DNA from: Bryobacterales bacterium
GTDB taxonomy: Bacteria > Acidobacteriota > Terriglobia > Bryobacterales > UBA6623
Direction of reading: 5' to 3'
Length of the DNA: 64,000 bases
NCBI GenBank assembly: GCA_028819255.1
Contig: JAPPMB010000147.1
Location: 1 to 64,000, forward strand
The first letter of the stretch is position 1, and each line of letters opens with the position of its first letter. Below the pieces are notes generated by a model. That model was not told where the DNA came from and did no database searches. It saw only the letters and a program-made list of their open reading frames with translations. This document shows positions 42,531-55,093 of the stretch, one piece after another. The translations under genes were made by a program, and so were the position numbers.

Positions 42531-43697
42531 ATGCGCTGCCGGGCGATCGTCGACTTGGGGGCGCTCGTGCACAACTTCCGCCATCTGTCCGCCCTCGCCG
42601 GCGGCCGGACCGTTCCACTGTGCGTCGTCAAGGCCGACGGGTACGGTCACGGCGCGCTGCCTGTGGGCAGGGCGCTCGCAGCCGCCGGCAACCGCCATCT
42701 CGCGGTCGCCACGCTGGAGGAGGCGGCCGAACTGCAGGACGGGGGCCTTGACGGCTCGATCCTCGTTCTGGGCGGCTTCGAGCGTGGAGAGGAGCGGGAA
42801 GCCGCGCACCGGGGCATTGAGCCGCTCGTGGGGTCGATCGGACAGCTGAGAGGCTGGGCCGCCGAGGCTCGCCGATTGCGTCGCCGGCTGCCTTGCCACC
42901 TCCTTCTGAACACCGGGATGAACCGACTGGGAGTGGACCTCGATCCCCTGGACCGTGAAGGCACGGCGCGGTTCCTCGAAGTGCTGGGCGGTTGCGACTG
43001 GCTCGATCCTCGCGGGGTTGCGATGCACTACGCCTCATCGGAGGACTTCGAATCCGGCCAGGCACAGCGGCAGGCGGAGCTGTTCGGCAGGCAGCTGGCG
43101 GTGCTCCGGGACGCCGGGATCAAGCCGCGGCACGTGCATGCCGACAACACTGCCGCCGTGATGTACAGAGGCGTGACCGTGCCTCGTGGTCGCCGGGCTG
43201 CGGCCATGGTGCGACCCGGGCTCGGCCTCTACGGATACGTCAAGCCGCCGATTGGCCGCAGCAGTCCCTCCGGGCGCCAGCTGCGGCCCGTTCTGGAATG
43301 GCGGGCGCGCCTGTGTTCCCTGAGAGAGGTTCCGGCGGGCTCCCCGCTGGGGTACGGCGCGACGTTCGTCGCCCCAAGGCGGATGCGGGTCGGCGTCCTG
43401 TCCGCCGGCTACGGGGACGGGCTGGACTGGCGCCTGTCGAATCGCGGGGCCGTGTCCGTCCGCGGGTCCCGATGCCCGATCGTGGGCGAGGTCAGCATGG
43501 ACTTCACCATCGTCGATCTGGCGGCGGCTCCTCGCGCCCGGGAAGGCGACGAGGCGGTGCTGCTGGGCGCCGAGCCCTACGATGCCCAGGGCATGGCCGC
43601 GCTGACGGGAGGCATTCCCTACGAGCTGCTCTGCAGAATCTCGGCTCGCGTGAAGCGACAGTACGTCAATGGCCCGGCTGGCCAATCACCATGCTGA
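42531..43697 (+). CDS. alr: Alanine racemase
   Basis: A PLP enzyme of 388 residues that makes D-alanine for peptidoglycan. The Schiff-base lysine is in VVKADGYGHGA. The second base, a tyrosine, is in SAGYGDGLDWRLSNRG. The HADNTAA block holds the ring-binding region. ATG 42531 is chosen because it follows a -10 by 8 nt; GTG 42513 would lie inside the promoter. It follows argS by 50 nt. Its 3' end overlaps the convergent gene by 32 nt. Confidence 0.94.
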   Translation: MRCRAIVDLGALVHNFRHLSALAGGRTVPLCVVKADGYGHGALPVGRALAAAGNRHLAVATLEEAAELQDGGLDGSILVLGGFERGEEREAAHRGIEPLVGSIGQLRGWAAEARRLRRRLPCHLLLNTGMNRLGVDLDPLDREGTARFLEVLGGCDWLDPRGVAMHYASSEDFESGQAQRQAELFGRQLAVLRDAGIKPRHVHADNTAAVMYRGVTVPRGRRAAAMVRPGLGLYGYVKPPIGRSSPSGRQLRPVLEWRARLCSLREVPAGSPLGYGATFVAPRRMRVGVLSAGYGDGLDWRLSNRGAVSVRGSRCPIVGEVSMDFTIVDLAAAPRAREGDEAVLLGAEPYDAQGMAALTGGIPYELLCRISARVKRQYVNGPAGQSPC

Positions 43698-45645
43698 CCT
43701 GGTTGCTCAGCCTGCCGCCGGCCCGAATCGACAGGCTGGCGCTCCCCGGACTTGCATCGGACGGGACGGCAACCTCGACGATGTAGATTCCAATGTATCC
43801 GGGAGCCAGGTGCGAGGCGACGACCCGTGCGGGACTGCCTGCCAGGAACGCCTCGACGACAGCCATCGTGCGCGGCGGGTCGTCCAGTCTGGATGGCACG
43901 CCCGCGGGCCAGGACGGCGCAACCTCTCCAAGGCCCGTCGCCATGACCAGGACGCTGGCGCCGGGCCGGGCCGGCCGGCTCCAGCCGATCAGCCCTCCAG
44001 TTCCGGCATCCAGGATCAAAGGCTCGCCGGAGACGATGAACACCGCCGGCGAGACCTCCCGCAGCGGCAGTTCCACGACATGCCTCGGTCCGCCGACATC
44101 GAGGTGCAGCTGCAGGGACCTGCCTTCGACGTCGAACGGCACCTGCAACTGGGTGCGGTCCAGTCCGGCATCGAGGATGGGCACGGGGTGTCCGTCCGCG
44201 TTGGCCCGGACCGCCCGCGCCCCCAGGACTGTGAGCAGGCTGCCGGGTGCGACAGGCCGCGCCGTCAGGTCGGCGGCGCTGAGGACACGCAGAGCCCGGT
44301 CGGCTTGGGGCGTCCGCGTCCAGAAGATCCCGTGTCCGGGCATCGCGACGTACAGTCGGCCGCGCAGCGGCTCGACGACCAGATCGGCGATCTCTCCGGC
44401 GGGGAGGTCTCCCGCAATCCTGGTCCATGTGCCCGTCGGGCTTGGCTGCCGCAGATCGACGTGGGCAAAATAGATGCCCGCGGGACCGGCCACGTACGCG
44501 GTGCTTCCTTCCGGATGCCCCTGCACGGAGGTCCAGGCCGATTCAGGCAGGTTCCCGCTGATGTCGAGCCAGGATTTTCCGCCATCGGTCGAGCGCAGGA
44601 CCCGCCTGCCCGCCAGGGCCAGGCCGGTTGTCGACGTGCCTGGTTCGGCCCACAGGCGGGTGATTCCTTCACCGTCGGGGTCCGTCCAGGAGGGCATCCA
44701 GGAAGCCCCCTCCTCGTCCGACACCCACAGACGGCCGTTCGAGGTTCCGGCCCAGAGGCGGCCGTTGGATGCGAACGCGGTGATCGCATGCTGGGCGCAT
44801 GCGTGCGGCTCGCCGGCGCACGCGGTCAGGTCGCCGGAAATCGGCCTACCGTCTTTCCAAACGCGACGGGACACCTCGTATCCGGGCGGCGCCAGAGGAG
44901 TGCCGAGGGCCTCGGCCTGCTGGGGCTCCGGCACGGGGCCTGCCCGAGGCCGGACCTGTGAAGCCCGCCAGACCGGTCCTCCCGCCGTCCGGACGAGACC
45001 GAGCGCTCCGAACCGCGGGGATTCCGGAGTTGGCGTGGTCCCCGAGACGGGATTGCGGAACCGCGCCCGGGGGAAGTTGGGAAGGCTGCCGTTGAGGCTG
45101 GCCCACGTCTCGCCGGCATCGTGGGACTTCCAAAGCCCCATCGAGTTGCCAACGACGATGAACTCGGGATCGGCCGGCGAGATGGCCAGCACTGCCTGCC
45201 AGCGTCCGATCACGGACTCGCTCCCGAGAGCGGTCAGGTTGCTCCACTCGCCCCCGCCGTCGTCCGACCGGTAGAGGTGCTCGCCGAGAGCGTAGGAGAC
45301 GCCCGACCTGTAGGGATTGAGCAGCACTGCGGCCGGGCTGTTGCCGAGGGTTCCGGAATCGAGGGCTGCCCGGAGCTCGAGGTCATCGCGGGTCCCCCGG
45401 AGCCAAGACAGGCCCGCATCTTCGCTGACCCACAGCGAGTCGTCCTGCAGCGAGGCGTACAAGCGATGCCCGTCGGCGGAGAACCACGCGTCCTCGACCG
45501 GTCTCCCGACCGGTCCGGCGAAACCCGCCGCAATGCCCGTTCCGCCAATCCTCTTCCATCCAGCGCCCTGCAGCGACCATGCGGTGGACAGGGCGACTGC
45601 CAGGACCACGGCAGTGCGTACCGTCCGACTGCGTTGCGAGCACAT
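43666..45645 (-). CDS. Asp-box (BNR/VPS10-like) beta-propeller protein with a TIGR03437-like C-terminus
   Basis: A secreted protein of 659 residues with a signal (residues 1-29). The propeller region has at least five Asp-boxes of the S-x-D-x-G-x-x-W kind: SEDAGLSW, SDDGGGEW, SHDAGETW, SDEEGASW and STDGGKSW. From about residue 450 the style changes to ILDAGLDRTQLQVPFDV, GLGEVAPSWPAG, VEAFLAGSPARVVASHLAPGYIGIY and IRAGGRLSNQVSMVI. This matches the C-terminal domain TIGR03437 that is hugely expanded in Solibacter. Asp-box propellers bind sugars or proteins on the cell surface; an enzyme activity is not shown. Its 3' end overlaps alr by 32 nt. Confidence 0.8.
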   Translation of the reverse strand: MCSQRSRTVRTAVVLAVALSTAWSLQGAGWKRIGGTGIAAGFAGPVGRPVEDAWFSADGHRLYASLQDDSLWVSEDAGLSWLRGTRDDLELRAALDSGTLGNSPAAVLLNPYRSGVSYALGEHLYRSDDGGGEWSNLTALGSESVIGRWQAVLAISPADPEFIVVGNSMGLWKSHDAGETWASLNGSLPNFPRARFRNPVSGTTPTPESPRFGALGLVRTAGGPVWRASQVRPRAGPVPEPQQAEALGTPLAPPGYEVSRRVWKDGRPISGDLTACAGEPHACAQHAITAFASNGRLWAGTSNGRLWVSDEEGASWMPSWTDPDGEGITRLWAEPGTSTTGLALAGRRVLRSTDGGKSWLDISGNLPESAWTSVQGHPEGSTAYVAGPAGIYFAHVDLRQPSPTGTWTRIAGDLPAGEIADLVVEPLRGRLYVAMPGHGIFWTRTPQADRALRVLSAADLTARPVAPGSLLTVLGARAVRANADGHPVPILDAGLDRTQLQVPFDVEGRSLQLHLDVGGPRHVVELPLREVSPAVFIVSGEPLILDAGTGGLIGWSRPARPGASVLVMATGLGEVAPSWPAGVPSRLDDPPRTMAVVEAFLAGSPARVVASHLAPGYIGIYIVEVAVPSDASPGSASLSIRAGGRLSNQVSMVIGQPGH

Positions 45646-45718
45646 GAACAGGCAGCTCCGACCGGTTCGGAAGCCGCTCTACCTAGCGTAGCCCCACCTC
45701 GGGAAACGGGCTCTCGCC

Positions 45719-45724
45719 TATAAT
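45719..45724 (+). promoter_or_regulatory. -10 hexamer TATAAT of the formylglycine-generating enzyme gene
   Basis: A perfect TATAAT ends 7 nt before ATG 45732. The transcript would begin at the start codon, so this is a leaderless candidate. No -35 match is seen. Confidence 0.5.
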
Positions 45725-45731
45725 ACGGCGG

Positions 45732-46691
45732 ATGTCGAAAACGATCCTCGTCGTGGTGGCGCTAGCGGCTTGGACGGGAGCGGGCTGCAGTACCGGCGGC
45801 GACGGCTCGATCGCGGCTGCGGACGAAGCTGCGCAGCGCAACGCCGAGGCGATCCAGAGTTTTCCGTTCCGGTCGGCGCCGCCCGTCGACATTTCGGGCA
45901 TGGTTCTGATCGAGGGCGGCGAGTTCATGATGGGCACCGACGAGGGGTTTCCATTCGAAGGCCCCTCGCACCGCGTCTTTCTGGATCCGTTCTACATGGA
46001 CGAACACGAAGTGACCAACGGCCAGTACGCGATGTTCGCCGAATTCACCGGGCATGTCACCGAATCGGAGCGGCTGGGCTGGTCCGGGGTGTTCGACCCC
46101 AGCCGGAACGGCTGGACCAAGGGCGACGGCGCCGACTGGCGGCGGCCCCACGGCCCAGGCTCCACACATTTGGAAATGAAGGACTATCCGGTGGTGCATC
46201 TGTCCTGGCTCGACGCCGCCGCCTACTGCGACTGGCGCGGGGCTCGCCTGCCGACCGAGGCCGAGTTCGAGTACGCGGCGCGAGGGGGGATCGAGGGAGC
46301 CGCGTATGCTTGGGGCGACGAGCTCGCCCCCGGCGGGGTGCACCAGGCGAATCTCTGGCAGGGGACTTTCCCTGAGGTGGACCGGACACTCGACGGCTAC
46401 GGGAGCCACGCTCCCGTCAAGAAGTTCCCCCCCAACCGGTACGGCCTCTACGACATGACGGGCAACGTCTGGGAATGGGTCTACGACTGGTACCACCCGG
46501 CATACTTCGCCAACTCGCCAGTGAAGAATCCCCGCGGCCCGCAAGGCGGCGAACAGAAGGTCCAGCGAGGGGGGAGCTGGCTGTGCAGCGAGAACTACTG
46601 CCAAGGGTACCGGGTGGCTGCGCGGATGCTGACGGCTCCGGATTCCGGGCTCAACAACCTCGGCTTCCGCTGCGCCGCGAACGCGGAATAG
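45732..46691 (+). CDS. Exported formylglycine-generating enzyme (sulfatase-modifying factor)
   Basis: The copper-dependent enzyme converts the sulfatase active-site cysteine to formylglycine. The 319-residue protein starts with a lipoprotein signal (TGAGC, Cys19). It has the SUMF1 fold marks MVLIEGGEFMMGT, DPFYMDEHEVTNGQYAMF, RLPTEAEFEYAARGG, YDMTGNVWEW and GGSWLCSENYCQGYRVAARM. The last holds Cys285 and Cys290, which match the two active-site cysteines of human FGE (LCHKSYC). Many bacterial SUMF homologues lack them, so this one is probably a true FGE acting outside the cytoplasm. Sulfatases at 2461-4053, 60631-61992 and 63103-64000 are candidate substrates. Confidence 0.85.
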   Translation: MSKTILVVVALAAWTGAGCSTGGDGSIAAADEAAQRNAEAIQSFPFRSAPPVDISGMVLIEGGEFMMGTDEGFPFEGPSHRVFLDPFYMDEHEVTNGQYAMFAEFTGHVTESERLGWSGVFDPSRNGWTKGDGADWRRPHGPGSTHLEMKDYPVVHLSWLDAAAYCDWRGARLPTEAEFEYAARGGIEGAAYAWGDELAPGGVHQANLWQGTFPEVDRTLDGYGSHAPVKKFPPNRYGLYDMTGNVWEWVYDWYHPAYFANSPVKNPRGPQGGEQKVQRGGSWLCSENYCQGYRVAARMLTAPDSGLNNLGFRCAANAE

Positions 46692-46728
46692 ATGGCCGGC
46701 CTGCAGGACTATACGCGTCGCCCAGTCG

Positions 46729-47256
46729 TCAGGCAATCCGCTGATGGAATCTATCCAAGAGATTCACAAACGTCGGAGTGAAGCTCCAAGGCTCGATCTT
46801 CCTTGCTTCCAGGATGCTGGCTTTGGAAAGAAATCGAACTTCCGCGATATGTTCGCTGTCCACATCGACCTGACCGCTGCATGAGGCGCTGAACAGGGAA
46901 ACGAACTTTCCGCATTTTTCATCCTCCATGAATGTCTTGCCAAGCATCGCAACGCGATGCAGGGAGACTCCCAATTCCTGCCTCGCTCTCCTTTCAATCG
47001 CCTCGCGGTAGCTCTCCCCTGCGCTGACGTACGCAGCAACGGAGGATCCCCAGCAAAGGGGGTGCCGTTTCCTCGTCGGAGCCAGCCTCTGCAGGAGTAT
47101 TTCGGATTCTTCGTTGAGCAGGAAGAGATGGGCGACCCTGAAGTTCGCTCCCACTCGAAAGACCTCTGCCCGTCGAACCGTTCCCACCACGCTGTCCGTG
47201 CGGTCAACTGCATCGAGAACCTGATCGGTTCGGAAATCCGAGCTGGAGAGTGACAT
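46729..47256 (-). CDS. Nudix-fold protein with a degenerate Nudix box
   Basis: A 175-residue protein similar to isopentenyl-diphosphate isomerase/Orf17-type Nudix proteins (RVAHLFLLNEESEILLQRLAP, then AYVSAGESYREAIERRARQELGV). In a good Nudix box the pattern is G-x5-E-x7-R-E-U-x-E-E-x-G-U. Here the first Gly is Ala, the RE is RR, and the EE is QE, so the metal site is damaged and pyrophosphate hydrolysis may be weak or lost. ATG 47256 is chosen because upstream codons do not fit. An exact dyad lies 8 nt before the ATG. Confidence 0.75.
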   Translation of the reverse strand: MSLSSSDFRTDQVLDAVDRTDSVVGTVRRAEVFRVGANFRVAHLFLLNEESEILLQRLAPTRKRHPLCWGSSVAAYVSAGESYREAIERRARQELGVSLHRVAMLGKTFMEDEKCGKFVSLFSASCSGQVDVDSEHIAEVRFLSKASILEARKIEPWSFTPTFVNLLDRFHQRIA

Positions 47257-47263
47257 GTGGTTT

Positions 47264-47280
47264 CTGACAGCGCCTGTCAG
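47264..47280 (-). promoter_or_regulatory. Perfect dyad in the Nudix gene leader
   Basis: CTGACAG-CGC-CTGTCAG is a perfect 17-bp inverted repeat ending 7 nt before ATG 47256. A TATGCT -10 candidate at 47292-47297 would put it in the first bases of the mRNA, so it is an operator or a hairpin at the 5' end. Confidence 0.45.
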
Positions 47281-47395
47281 TCTGGACTCATAGCATACGA
47301 CAGCCTGACCGTTCTGTGACTCAGGGTTCCGACGGCATCCCGGGCCTCGATCCGGTGCAGAGCTGCGCAAAGCGGTTGCGCGGGTAGTCGCGACT

Positions 47396-47578
47396 GTGAG
47401 CGAGAAGCTGAGGCAGCGACACGCGGCGCCGGCCCGCCAAGTCGCCTCAGTGCTCGGTGTTTCGCGGCAAGCTGCCAGTCAGCGCCTAAGCGGAAGTGCG
47501 GTTCGGAAGCATGAACGGCTCGCGACCGTGCTCCTCACGCGGGAGGCTGCGGCTCGAAGCAAGGAGACGCGAGTTTGA
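47396..47578 (+). CDS. Possible small helix-turn-helix protein
   Basis: A short frame from GTG 47396 gives 60 residues with ASVLGVSRQAASQRLSG, which looks like a DNA-binding helix pair, and a basic tail. No family is recognised, no ribosome site is strong, and the region to 47864 holds nothing else clear. It may be a real small regulator or a piece of a decayed antitoxin. Confidence 0.3.
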   Translation: MSEKLRQRHAAPARQVASVLGVSRQAASQRLSGSAVRKHERLATVLLTREAAARSKETRV

Positions 47579-47864
47579 CGCCGGCACCTCCGAGCCTCGT
47601 CAATCAAGGCCGGATTCCGGGCCCTCCGGTTGGAACCTGGCTTGGCCGACACAACGGAACCTCGGAGCCAGTGGACAGGAAACCTCCGCGCATCGTGGCG
47701 ATCAGTCAACCATGAACTATGCCGAAGCGCCGACATTGCCCATGCCTGCCGTAGCTCACGCTCCGCAATTCTCTCGTTCGGCCGGGCGGAATCGCCTGAC
47801 ACAGCATGTCTGTTCGTATTGGAGTCGTCTGGCCTTCAGTCGGAACGGTCGGATCTCGGACGAA

Positions 47865-47913
47865 TTTGCCTGCAGGCAAAACTAACCTCGGCTGTTTTTG
47901 CCTACGGGCAAAA
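47865..47913 (+). promoter_or_regulatory. Twin palindromes at the promoter of the DUF4143 ATPase
   Basis: The first is a perfect 16-bp palindrome, TTTGCCTGCAGGCAAA (47865-47880). The second has TTTTGCC and GGCAAAA arms around TACG (47896-47913). Their centres are 32 bp apart, about three helical turns. The second overlaps a -35-like TTGCCT (47898) that stands 17 bp from the -10 TATTCT (47921-47926). They look like paired repressor operators on a promoter for the next gene. Confidence 0.6.
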
Positions 47914-47920
47914 CTTCTTG

Positions 47921-47926
47921 TATTCT
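47921..47926 (+). promoter_or_regulatory. -10 hexamer TATTCT of the DUF4143 ATPase gene
   Basis: TATTCT lies 17 bp after TTGCCT and ends 7 nt before ATG 47934, so the mRNA is predicted to start at the initiation codon. Confidence 0.5.
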
Positions 47927-47933
47927 GACGGTC

Positions 47934-49046
47934 ATGGAGCGTCGGTACCTCGCAGGCCAGGTCGAATCGGACCTGGTCCGGAAAATGGTGTTCGTCGCAG
48001 GTCCCCGGCAGGTCGGCAAGACGACACTGGGCCTCTCGCTCCCTGGGGCTCGCGCCGGATATCTGAACTGGGATGTCGCCGAGCATCGTGAGCGGATTCT
48101 GCGACGCCGGCTCCCTCCGGGGACGCTCTGGTTCTTCGACGAGATTCACAAGTACCGGACCTGGCGGAACTACCTCAAGGGACTGTACGACGGTCGCGCT
48201 CGGGGGCAGCGGATTCTCGTCACGGGCAGCGCAAGGCTCGACTGGCCCCGCTTTTCCGGAGACTCGCTGCAGGGTCGCCATCACCTGCTCCGGCTGCATC
48301 CGCTCTCCGTCGCCGAACTGGGCATCACCAGAACGGTGGATTTCACCCAGCTGCTGAGGCTGGGCGGCTTTCCCGAGCCGTTCTTTTCAGGCTCGGAGGA
48401 TGAGGCCCGGCGCTGGTCGCGAGAATACCGCAGCCTCTTGGTGCGCGAGGAGGTTGTGGCGCTGGAACGGGTCCAGGATCTCGGGAATCTTGAGCTGCTC
48501 GCACTGCGCCTTCCCGACCTCGTCGGGTCGCTGCTGTCCCTGAACGCCGTGAGGGAGGATCTGCAGGTCAGTCACAAGGCCGTCGGGAACTGGATGAGGG
48601 TGCTGGAAAGGCTGTACGCGGTGTTTCGCATTCCGCCCTTTGGAAGCCCGAGGATTCGGGCGATCAAGAAGGCCCCGAAACACTACCATTTCGACTGGTC
48701 GCTGGTCCCGGATGACGGCCCGCGGTTCGAGAATCTGGTCGCGAGTCACCTGCTCAAGTGGGTTCATTTCCAGCAGGACACGCTGGGGCGCGACCTTGAA
48801 CTGCGCTACTTTCGGGACAGGGATGGCCGGGAGGTCGACTTCATCGTTTCCGAGAGCGGCCGGCCGGTTCTCGCAGTCGAGTGCAAATGGTCGGATGCTC
48901 GGCCCGGTCGCAGTCTCCGCTACTGGAGAAAGCGGTTTCCCGACTGCCCGGCTTGGCAGCTGACAGCGAACAGCACTGCGGACTTCGTGACTCCCAGCGG
49001 AATTCGAGTCTGCCACGCCATGGAGTTCTTGAAGGGACTGGTCTAG
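47934..49046 (+). CDS. AAA_14/DUF4143 family ATPase
   Basis: A protein of 370 residues. The AAA part has Walker A (GPRQVGKTTLGL), Walker B with FFDEIHKYRTWRNYLKG, and the sensor TGSARLD. The C-terminal DUF4143 part ends in VDFIVSESGRPVLAVECKW, which resembles a D-x(n)-E-x-K nuclease-like motif. The family is widespread and of unsettled role; links to mobile or toxin-like elements are common. ATG 47934 is chosen because the promoter -10 is 7 nt upstream and an earlier ATG is inside the operators. Twin palindromes cover its promoter, so it is probably repressed by an unknown dimer. Confidence 0.85.
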   Translation: MERRYLAGQVESDLVRKMVFVAGPRQVGKTTLGLSLPGARAGYLNWDVAEHRERILRRRLPPGTLWFFDEIHKYRTWRNYLKGLYDGRARGQRILVTGSARLDWPRFSGDSLQGRHHLLRLHPLSVAELGITRTVDFTQLLRLGGFPEPFFSGSEDEARRWSREYRSLLVREEVVALERVQDLGNLELLALRLPDLVGSLLSLNAVREDLQVSHKAVGNWMRVLERLYAVFRIPPFGSPRIRAIKKAPKHYHFDWSLVPDDGPRFENLVASHLLKWVHFQQDTLGRDLELRYFRDRDGREVDFIVSESGRPVLAVECKWSDARPGRSLRYWRKRFPDCPAWQLTANSTADFVTPSGIRVCHAMEFLKGLV

Positions 49047-49301
49047 TTCCAAATACGATCCTTCAAGGAAAACGGCATGGGGCGCCGTCGAACGTCCTTG
49101 CCGTCACCGGGCCGCCTGTGCGATGAGTTATGGGACAGCGGCGTGCCATGGCGCCGGGTTCGCTCTCCCCGATGTTCAACCAGTTGCCATGCTCCGGCGC
49201 GGAATGGAACCCGATGCGCCCGGGCAGTCGCAGCTGCGCTCGACCGGCCGGCCCAGGTGCGGCCGGCCGCGTGCTGCAGGGGCGCTTGGCGCCCCCTCGG
49301 G

Positions 49302-49625
49302 CTATTGGATCGAGGAGCGGGCTGTCGGCACGACGCGGGTAACCACGCTGCGCTCGCGGTCCAGGAAATCCGGAATCTGCGGGGCGATCTCGTTCTTCCA
49401 GAATTCGCTCCCGTACACAGCCTCGTACAGCCGCTCGCGGTCAGCCTCGCTCTCAAAGCGTCGAACCCAGAAGAAGAGCGAGTCATCGGACTCGCCGCGG
49501 AAGCTGCCGATCACGACCATGCCCTGGGCGGTCTGGAACGGGATGATCTTCTCCTCCATCAGGCGGACCCATTCGTCCATCCTGCCCGGGCGCACTCTGT
49601 ACTGCCGCAATTCGAAGAAGGCCAT
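49302..49625 (-). CDS. NIPSNAP family protein
   Basis: A small protein of 107 residues with the ferredoxin-like fold of NIPSNAP/dimeric alpha-beta barrel proteins: FFELRQYRVRPGRMDEWVRLMEEKIIPFQTAQGM, then VGSFRGESDDSLFFWVRRFES. The family is often linked to monooxygenase or aldehyde chemistry but has no set function. The start is ATG 49625. No partner gene is visible. Upstream 49626-50073 has no gene. Confidence 0.8.
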   Translation of the reverse strand: MAFFELRQYRVRPGRMDEWVRLMEEKIIPFQTAQGMVVIGSFRGESDDSLFFWVRRFESEADRERLYEAVYGSEFWKNEIAPQIPDFLDRERSVVTRVVPTARSSIQ

Positions 49626-50073
49626 CTGTGTCGCTCCGTACGTTCCGCGCCCGGCCACCGGTTCTCCGCGGGCGCTGCGAACAGGAATCCACGATACCAG
49701 TTCCGAACGGCACGCCTCCTGCAGCTCCCGCGCTCCCTTGGCTTGCGACCGGCGAAGGCCAGAAACGACCACTCCAGCCCGACCAGCGGGAATCGCGAGA
49801 TGCCCTCCCGGATCCTCGCCGTGATTCCGATGCTGTCCCAGCCAGTGCTGGTCGGATTCCGCCGGCCGGTCAGATTCCCGAGCCCGCAGTGGATGACGGC
49901 TGCGCAGCCGTTCACCGAGACGAGCAGTCGAGGCGCACGGTGTTCACCCGGACAAGGTCGAAGACCGCGCAGCGCCGCTCACGGGAAAGACCGGGGTCGA
50001 ACGGGACGACAACCGTCCGACGTGCGGATGGCTGGCGTCCCGCAATCCGGCGATTGCGCTGGCGTGATGCCGG
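49626..50073. other. About 450 nt with no recognised gene
   Basis: The spacer between NIPSNAP and the large oxidoreductase has no clear gene. A minus-strand frame at 49559-49915 is open but shows no motif. Confidence 0.35.
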
Positions 50074-50078
50074 TCAGG

Positions 50079-54827
<4,749 letters not shown>

Positions 54828-55093
54828 GAGTCGTCCTCCTAGACCTGTTGGAGCTGTCCGGCTGCACCGTGCAGCCGCACAAATCCCGTGATCGGGGCGG
54901 CCCGGAAGACGGACCTTCCCCCGATAAGTATGATACAGGTGCGGGAGCCTCCAAGCAACGAGGCGGCCCCGCGAGGCAGGTTTGTACGCCCGCGCCCGCT
55001 CCGTGGCCCGGGGCCGCTCGGCCCCGATCCGGCGCACGCCGAAAGAGGGATGCCGACGCCCCTAGGTGTCCGGAAACGGGCGCGGCCGCCCGG

